This document shows positions 57,301 through 64,000 of a stretch of 64,000 bases of DNA, piece after piece. The notes under the pieces are model-generated. The model had not been told where the DNA came from. It did no database searches and worked only from the letters and a program-made list of their open reading frames with translations. The number at the start of each line of letters is the position of its first letter. The first letter of the stretch is position 1. Source of the DNA: Serpula lacrymans var. lacrymans S7.9 (Eukaryota > Basidiomycota > Agaricomycetes > Boletales > Serpulaceae); the NCBI RefSeq assembly GCF_000218685.1, contig NW_006763299.1:1132031-1196030 (forward strand). The letters run 5' to 3'. The position numbers and the translations under genes were made by a program.

Positions 57301-58313
57301 GGTGTAGGGGACAAGGATGCTTCAAAAATTGTGACGGAACTTCTGGATGAAGTCGGAGTTCCTGCATCATCGGCTGCTCCTCCTATCAAGAACAAAGGTA
57401 AAGGCAAGGATGATGTCCAACTTCCAGCAAAAATCAAGGATCTAGTCTGGGAACATCGTGAACATACGCACGATATCAGGAAGCTCACCAAAGAGTTGGT
57501 CGGAAGGAAGCGATCGCTGCGTTACTTCACTGTTGTCCGTGACCTTCAAAAACAACGAGAAACCCCACCCCTCGTTTCTTGTCCAGTGTGCCAGCGGGAG
57601 CAGATTCCCATGGATGAGGTAGCCGTGCTGTCGTCGTGTGGTCATACTGGCTGCATGACCTGTGTGAAGTTATGTGCAGACAAGGAGGAGTGTGTGCACG
57701 CTGCTTCTGGGGTCTGCAAGGCTGCAGCGCGTGTTTTGAACATCGTCAAAGGTGACACGCTAGGAGTGGACGACCTTGCTCGTGACGGGCAAGGAAAACA
57801 CTATGGTATGAAATTGGAAAAAGTCATTGACTTGGTTAAGTGAGTGTCAATCTCCGTTTTTTTTGGACTAGTCATCTAATATTATCGGCTATATTAAGGA
57901 AACAAATACCCTCGGAGGAGCGCGTCTTGATTTTTGTACAGTTCCCTGATCTCATGAAGAAAGTCGCCGAAGCCCTGACCGCAAACAAGATTAAGTTCTT
58001 GGAGATCAAGGGTACGGCGACGCAGAAGAGTAAAAACTTGGAGAAATTCCAGAACGACAGCGAGGAACGAGTCCTTTTGCTCAACGTCATGGACGAAAGC
58101 GCCAGCGGGGCCAATCTGACTTCTGCGAACCACGCAATCTTCCTTTCGCCTCTTCTGGCAGCAAGCCAAGAAATTTACGAGGCTTGTGAAACACAAGCAA
58201 TTGGTCGTCTGAGGAGGTATGGTCAGACGAATCATGTCTATATCTGGAGGTTCTTGACGTTGGATACCATTGATGTCGAAATATATGAGCAGAGGGCAAA
58301 AGAAAAGATTTAA
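51352..58313 (+). CDS. RAD8/DNMT5-type cytosine methyltransferase with RING and SNF2 helicase
   Basis: Ten coding segments: 51352-51812, 51872-52470, 52523-52652, 52707-54228, 54288-55587, 55638-56770, 56824-57011, 57066-57839 and 57899-58313, with 52653-52706 as a 54-nt intron. They give 2,173 residues. Order: PIP box QKPITKFF (11-18); C5-methyltransferase with motif I CSGTESPLLAL (~90), motif IV GTSCVDYSN (Cys177), ENV, TRTR and GNAMSTTV (~466); Cys-rich zinc module (~567); SNF2 Walker A DQVGYGKT (~1181); acidic linker; DEYT (~1612); RING CPVCQREQIP (~1950); helicase motif VI QAIGRLRRYGQ (~2136). In fungi such proteins maintain CpG methylation or act like Rad5/Rad8 at stalled forks. All catalytic motifs are intact. 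Confidence 0.92.
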
Positions 58314-58672
58314 ATACACTCGTTTGTCTTGAATTTGAAACGTACCTAATATCCATATTATGCATGCACTTTTTATACCTATGTAGCACATATATATCCC
58401 TGTAGATCTTGCAAACACTCCAAGCTTTGTTGTTTTCTAGCTACGCTGACTTTCATCATAGTTGATCGTAGTATGTTTGTATCCCTTTGCTTAACTCGAA
58501 AGGAATTCACGGGAAATTCACTATTTAAACTTGTGGTGGATCATTGTGAAAGTCCTTTTGCGATGTTACATAGTATAATAAATAGTGATACAATCATCGT
58601 CTATATCATACAAGTGTCCATCATTGCCAGTGTACAGGGTAAAAAGAGACGGGGTATCTACCCATACGTTCA
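58314..58672. other. Convergent 3' spacer
   Basis: 359 AT-rich bases between the methyltransferase and CRIPT genes, with no gene or repeat seen. Confidence 0.5.
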
Positions 58673-59133
58673 TCATTTACTTGACATCACGTATCCTGAT
58701 GTGTCCAATATCTGCTTCCCGCATATTGAGCACAAACCTTTCTTGTATGCACAGCCTAAAATATTGTTAGCGAAAGACATGCAGTTGTGAGGACAGTACA
58801 ACATACCATGGCAGTATTTGGCCTTATTTTGCGTTACTGGCTGCTTACAGTCCTTGCATTTTCCTTGATATGGCTAGACATGTCTGCGTAAGGGTCGGCA
58901 TTTGATCGAGGATACGAATAATGCTTACTTGAAAGCGATTTCTTGAGCTACCTGGACGAGACAGGAGCTTGTTTTCGCCAATCCTGCGGGAGCCGTCCTT
59001 TACACTGGATGATGTGGCGGTAAATGGATCAGGGGCAGCTACCTTGGACAGTTTCTTTGCAACCTTCTGAGTGAGGACCAACACAATAAGACGGGAAGGT
59101 GAGACATACAGTTTCACACTTTTTGCAGACCAT
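58673..59133 (-). CDS. CRIPT: CRIPT-like cysteine-rich protein
   Basis: Four exons, 59133-59110, 59066-58929, 58873-58807 and 58755-58673, give 103 residues (human CRIPT has 101). Four CxxC pairs are present: CKKC, CKDC, CHGC and CSIC. Family signatures are KVAAPDPF, SVKDGSRRIGENKLLSR and YCHGCAYKKGLCSICGKQIL. In animals CRIPT binds PDZ domains. It is also a component of the minor spliceosome, and in fungi the role is less clear. The first exon codes for only eight residues, so the gene is easily missed. Phases agree at all three introns. Confidence 0.93.
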
Positions 59134-59795
59134 GGATGCAAGAGACAGAACAGATATGCGGACTTTGTGGAATGTGGACAGGTATGGGGCTTAGGTAAGC
59201 TGATGAATGTTGCATCTTCCGCTCCGAGCTCCTGCAAAGTTTGCACGGTTTCTCTCAAGTCCATCTTCTATTGTGTCCATAGCGATAAATAAACGATAGT
59301 TGGTGTGATACACCCGGCTTTTCTGTTTCTAGCGCCCAGTTTGCATTGCGTTTCAAGGTTGAATAACCCCGCCTGGTCGGTTTTTGCCTAAACAGGATAT
59401 GACCTTATTGTTGTTTGCCGTCTTCTCGAGAGCACAATTCTCAGAACTCACAGATCTTTGACCATCATCTGTTGACATGACGAAGCCCACAAAAGCTCCC
59501 CGTCGATGCCTACATCCTGTACTTTACCGACAGTTATCCAACTAGGCAGTTCGCACCCGAGAGCTCGGTGGGCATCATCTTGACTCCAGGGCAACATGAC
59601 TCTGCTTTGTGTCGATAAAAAAACACATTATATTGTGGAATTATGTACGTGAAAATATGTCGCCGCTGAAACTGAGTCGGCCCCGCTCTTTTGTTGTTCT
59701 GTTTCACTGGCGTCAAGCTTGGCGGGGGCAAATGTCTATAAAATGGCTTTCCTGGAGACAGACGCATTGGCGTATCATCGTTCAGCGTGCTGGTC
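59134..59795. other. Gene-free divergent spacer
   Basis: 662 bases between the starts of CRIPT (-) and the F-box gene (+). I find no supported gene. Minus-strand frames through the CRIPT start are chance extensions. Confidence 0.5.
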
Positions 59796-61722
59796 ATGAC
59801 TCTGTTTGATTTATCGAAGGAATTGGTTATCTTAATCTTAGAAGAACTCGATCCATGGACTCTCCTGCAATTTTGCAATGTATGTCTCAAGAGCATCATT
59901 CTCTCGGGTTATTCACAAGCACTCACTTCTTTTGCAATTGACAGGCCTCTCAATGGATCCACCTTATAGCATTTAATTGCACTGCACTACGCTACAAATA
60001 CGAGCTTGCACTTTGCGGTTTGAAGGATGGGCCACGGTCTCTGCAGCTCCCTCGTGCTAGGCTTGAACAGCTTTTGAACCACAAGAGAGGATGGCCAACA
60101 TTATCATGGTCGTTGGAGGATATACTCCGTATAGCCCCTCCCACAATAATAGGAGTCTCTGGAGGATTTCTTTTCCATGCCAGCGAGAGCAGTCTCAATA
60201 ACGGACATTTTCAATGGACCCTCCAGCTATACGAATTGCGTTCCTTTCGAAAGGTCGCTGCCCCTCTTCGCCATCTCAAATACAATGTGCCGTTTGACAT
60301 TCGGCGTGTGGCCATTGATCCATCCCAGAATCTCATGGTGCTAGCCGACCTTTATCATCCCTCAAAGTATGTGGCTGCTCTCTCCCGTCAATATCACGTC
60401 CAGCTCATATCTTTTTGTTCCAGTAATTCTGTGATCACTGCCAGACTCCACTTTCTCGATCTATGGACTTTTCAGCAGCACAGGCAAGCCGCTCAATTAC
60501 GATACACATTCCACACCGATTGGTGGGGAGTGTTACCTCCGGGACAGCGGATCTGGATACAGCAAGTTGAAATTTGCGGAAATAAAGTAGGACTGGGGGT
60601 TCGCTTAGAGATAGAAGAGGGTGAAGGGACAACAGAATTGATGATTGTGAACTGGCGCACTGGTAGACCCAGGAGGGTGAGCACTTACTAAAACGGTATA
60701 TCGTTTGGACTTGTACTGAAGACACCAATCTCTAGTACTCAGGAGATCTACTTTCATTCCAATTCATGAGCGAAATCCGCCTCCTGGTTGCCTCTCACCC
60801 TGATGACGATGACGATGACGATGACGACGACGAAGAAAGCGAGAGTGAAGAACCCACCATGACTTGGGAGCACCGGGAAGATGGCATTTACATGACTGAA
60901 CGAGGACAGCGTACCCCCCAAATTACTCTCCACGATATCAGCGACGACATCGAGCCTCCTTTTCCACGTATCCGGATATACGAACTTCCGGAATCATGGA
61001 GCGCTGTATCATGTATGCAGATCTGTCCTAACGCGTCTCCGAGGTCGGAAGCCGAAGTCACACCAGGAACGTTTTTTTATTCCGATCCATCCCAACGCAT
61101 TGTCGTCGTGTCCGTTCAGCTTGACGCCAAGGCCATCCCTGCGGGATGTTCTCGCAATTTTATGCTTATCTTTGACGAGTCATTGCCATGTCCCCCTGGT
61201 CGTGGGGAGGAGATCATCGTACGATGGCCCGAGTGGCGTAACCGTTGCCTCGTTCGAAATCTCCCTGATGGTGCACATTCCTTACAAGTCGTTGGTCGGC
61301 GGCTTATGTTCTTCGACAACATAGCTGCACCTACAGCTACAGGGCCTTCAAACACTCGTGATGATCCTCGCAGTCGACTACGCATGCTAGATTTTAACTC
61401 GTACGCCCCCAACTATCTCCAGTCTCTTAAATCATCACCAGCACCTTGGACCTGGGGTGGATCGTGGACAACGATTACCGCTGTCGTTCCCCATCGCGTT
61501 CTTCCTTATATCAGGACAAGTACTGTTGACGGATATGATCTCACGTGCATTAATGTGACTGAGGATGGTCTCGTTCTTTATGATGTAAGTGTCGCCCCAG
61601 ACTTCTTTTTCCGCGGTAATTGATACACTTTCATTTGGCAGGAATACGAAGAAGAAACGATTGTGAAAATTCTGACGTTTGGTAAAGATCCTCGACTTAG
61701 GGGCAGGAACCTTGCAGCTTGA
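59796..61722 (+). CDS. F-box protein, second in window
   Basis: Five exons, 59796-59879, 59945-60366, 60424-60676, 60736-61584 and 61642-61722, give 562 residues. The F-box is at the N-terminus (LFDLSKELVILILEELDPWTLLQFCN ASQW). The remainder resembles the large Agaricomycete F-box/WD-like group without clear repeats (FQWTLQLYELRSFRKVAAPLRHL; LMVLADLY; LHFLDLWTF). An unusual run of eleven aspartates followed by ESESEEP (near 60799-60850) sits mid-protein and comes from a GAC/GAT repeat. It is probably an SCF substrate adaptor of unknown target. Confidence 0.85.
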
Positions 61723-61963
61723 ATCGTCTTCATGAATACAATAAACAATAATATAAAGCAGCCCATAGGACGGGGAAGATACCAATCGTTAAACCTATTC
61801 TATAATCTCCAGCCTTGTTAAAGACGATGTATACAGTACCAAAATACCTAACGGAAAGCTGCAGGCAGTTCCTAATCATCGATAAAGACGCTTGATGTAC
61901 CATAGCATACTACTACACGGTATATATTATGATAGAAGTGGTAGTGCATTTCTTGTTTAACAG
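61723..61963. other. Convergent 3' spacer
   Basis: 241 AT-rich bases between two convergent genes. Nothing else is seen. Confidence 0.4.
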
Positions 61964-62854
61964 TCAAAGTTTCCACTTCAATACTGCCCATATCACCCAT
62001 CGTCTCCTCTCCTTTTCATCTTCACTTTCTGCTCGGGTCACACTCCAAGACCGTTGGAGATCCCCACTGACCTCCTTTTCTATAGCGCTCTCAATGACGA
62101 AGCCTCCTTGTTCTACAGTGTTGAAGAACGCTTGGAGAGTGTATCGACCAGTGTGTAGCCCAGCTACCAGGTGTATTCGGGAATCCGGAGTCTTCCTTAG
62201 ACATGTTCTTAGAGTTTCTATAAAAGAGCCATGCGATTCGGGATTCCACAGTGTGTCGGCGGCGATGATAACGTCAAATAAATGTGTATCGTCTTCATAG
62301 CCAGGTGTTCGATTGTTTGAGATTAGCCTGGAGATGTCGGTCCCCCAAGCATAGGGAACAACACGACACCTATCAGAAACATCATTCCGCTCAACATTCT
62401 CAAGAAGTGTTTGTATCAGGCTGTCGTCGGGATAGTCGCTCACAGTGACAAGAGCGTCTTGATATACTCTGGATATAAGTATCGATGGAAGGCCAGCTCC
62501 TGCACCTAACTCAAGGACTCGCAAATCCTTTTGATAACGGCGTTGACCTAACTGCAGATCTTCGAGATGGTCGGCTATAAAGAGGGATGATACCCAGATG
62601 GACGACGCATGCAAGGACCAATTCTCTGCTCGTGTATCGGGTGTTTTGAGGGTGATGAAATTCGAACTTGGTTTTAGTAAATCGTGCCAGGATGGTTTAA
62701 TCACGTAGGTGTACAGAGAACCAGGAGTAGAATGTGTGATGGGAGCATATTGATACAGGGTTTCCAAGGACGTAGATAAAATATCTTCTGGGTCTGTTTC
62801 ATCTTTGATGCTGTAAGATTACTTGTGACCAGAACTCGATATGACAAACGTACT
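61964..62854 (-). CDS. EFM7/METTL21-like protein methyltransferase
   Basis: The main exon, 62810-61964, encodes the whole SAM-dependent methyltransferase fold. It has WSLHASSIWVSSLFIADHL, motif I VLELGAGAGLPS, post-I VTVSDYPDD and the substrate-loop region VIIAADTLWNPESH. It ends VIWAVLKWKL. This is the Methyltransf_16 family, which includes elongation-factor lysine methyltransferases such as Efm7 and was earlier annotated as nicotinamide N-methyltransferase-like. The exon begins in phase with a donor at 62853-62852, giving a preceding …SASDD segment. I could not find the start ATG, so the first exon is incomplete. The visible TTG start is not used. Confidence 0.75.
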
Positions 62855-63057
62855 CATCGCTCGCTGAGAAACCTGGTCAATATCCATATATGGTAACTGA
62901 TGAGATAAAGAACATCGCTTTTCTTTGTTTCCAAGGTTCTTGCCAAACAAACACACTGACACGTGACACTATCTATATCGGGCCTTAGTCCTGCACCTAA
63001 GAGATTCAGATATGCAATGCATCCCATATCAGCCTGATAAACCAAAAATTTTTGTAT
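62855..63057. other. Spacer between PEX7 and the methyltransferase gene
   Basis: 203 bases that should contain the missing first exon and promoter of the methyltransferase and the PEX7 3' end. No other feature is seen. Confidence 0.35.
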
Positions 63058-64000
63058 CTAGGCACGAAATACATTGAGCCTACTATCCCACCCACAACTC
63101 GCCAGTAGACCTTCATCGTACAAGGACCAGCTACACCCAACAACAAACTCTGTGTGTGGGTCATGGATATGAAGTAAATGGGATTGGCTAACTGTGGGTG
63201 ATGTAGACCATCTTAAATGCAAATCAAATATTTCTCAGCCTGAAGTTCTCGCACAAGTAGAGAAATTAGCACATACATTCTACAGGTCATATCGTAGCTG
63301 GCAGAAGCGATGACATCCGGGCGATGAGGGCTCCATTGTACTTTTCGTATCGCATATTCATGGCCGGCCAGCTGTAGCTCGCAAACTCCGCCCACCGCTT
63401 GCTGGCTTGGCTGCATAGTCTGCACCATCCGACAATCCCATACTTTGAGAGCTTTGTCAACGCCTCCACTTGCGAGTAGGTATGGGCGATATTTATTCCA
63501 ATCAATGGTAAGGACTTCTGTTCCTGAGGCAGGGATGGTCAAGACGGGTGCTGAGAGTGGATTTGTGAAGGCGTTTGAGGATGGATCCGATGTGGCGTAG
63601 GAGGGAGAGCGAAGGTCAAAAAGCTTTACCGTTCCATCAGTAGAACAAGTAGCCAGGATATCGGGCTGATGTGGAGAAAAAAGAGCCTGGTAAACACATG
63701 ATAGGTGAGCATGTAATGTCATCACAGAACGAGGTCGATCAGGCTGCCACTAATGTAATCGTCAGAATAGCGGACAATGTTCACGATGAATATTTTACCA
63801 GTTTCACATTCCCGTCCCATGATGAGGAGGCAAATGTGTCCTTTTTGATATTAGACCAATCAACTGAGAAGACTTCACGACTGTGTTCTTGCCATGCACG
63901 AATTGGGTAATCCTAAAATGCCTTTATCACTCTGTGTGGGTATGCATAGTAAAGTCTAAGCTTCAAATTTCTTACATTCAACATGATATCCCATAATTTG
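63058..64000 (-). CDS. PEX7: Peroxin 7 (PTS2 receptor), 5' end cut by window
   Basis: Visible exons are 64000-63976 (partial), 63912-63799, 63749-63277 and 63211-63058. They encode the C-terminal WD40 blades: LWDIMLN, AWQEHSREVFSVDWSN…DGNVKLWQPDRP, LRAHLS-like LHAHLSCVYQALFSPHQPD, STDGTVKLFDLR and WNKYRPYLLASGGVDKALKVWD. The signature end is PHTEFVVGCSWSLYDEGLLASCGWDS. PEX7 carries proteins with a PTS2 signal to peroxisomes. About 250 residues are present, and the first one or two blades and the start lie beyond the right edge. All phases agree. Confidence 0.95.

Noticed and set aside
59134..59264. Minus-strand frame MDLRETVQTLQELG… continuing into CRIPT
   Set aside because: The frame enters CRIPT exon 1 in another phase and needs intron 1 to be coding. 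The CRIPT model from 59133 explains the conserved residues.

Overview
The window is nuclear DNA of a filamentous basidiomycete, most likely an Agaricomycete. Evidence: many 45-65 nt GT-AG introns, RAD8/DNMT5-type methyltransferase-helicase architecture, Sfp1-like zinc fingers, a short kinase-like gene with HRD/DFG motifs, and large nests of Gypsy and Copia LTR retrotransposons. All gene models were spliced by hand from both strands; exon joins were accepted only where reading frame and family match agreed.

Layout. 1-3,855: a solo LTR, an unknown five-exon gene (-) and a protein-kinase-like gene (+). 3,856-31,897: a transposon nest. A dead Copia (Copia-2) is interrupted by a Gypsy (Gypsy-1, minus strand, 6,632-20,525), which itself carries a hAT-like element with an 8-bp target duplication and two copies of a 1.8-kb LTR-like element. 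Beyond Copia-2 lie a broken chromovirus (Gypsy-2), two more 1.8-kb copies, and a nearly whole Copia (Copia-1, 26,422-31,892, target duplication TTATG) that contains a solo Gypsy-1-type LTR. 32,582-64,000: a dense gene region.

Genes on the right, in order: a small repeat-bearing secreted protein; a transcription factor joining three Myb repeats to three C2H2 fingers; proline iminopeptidase; a ZW10 homologue; RFC3; ubiquitin-eS31 fusion; an F-box protein; PET117; a CTD-interacting-domain RNA-binding protein; a 2,173-residue cytosine methyltransferase/RING/SNF2 protein (RAD8/DNMT5 type) with an N-terminal PCNA-binding motif; CRIPT; a second F-box protein; a METTL21/EFM7-like methyltransferase; and PEX7, cut by the window end. 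They are mostly housekeeping genes and do not form a pathway. RFC3 (clamp loader) and the PIP-box methyltransferase both point to the replication fork.

Main points for a second look: a Gypsy with a Tf1-like self-priming signature; a Copia with a half-tRNA(iMet) primer site; swapped target duplications that prove a small LTR-mediated inversion; dense short palindromes in two unrelated transposons; a conserved open frame inside the 1.8-kb LTR-like element; and the Myb-C2H2 fusion.
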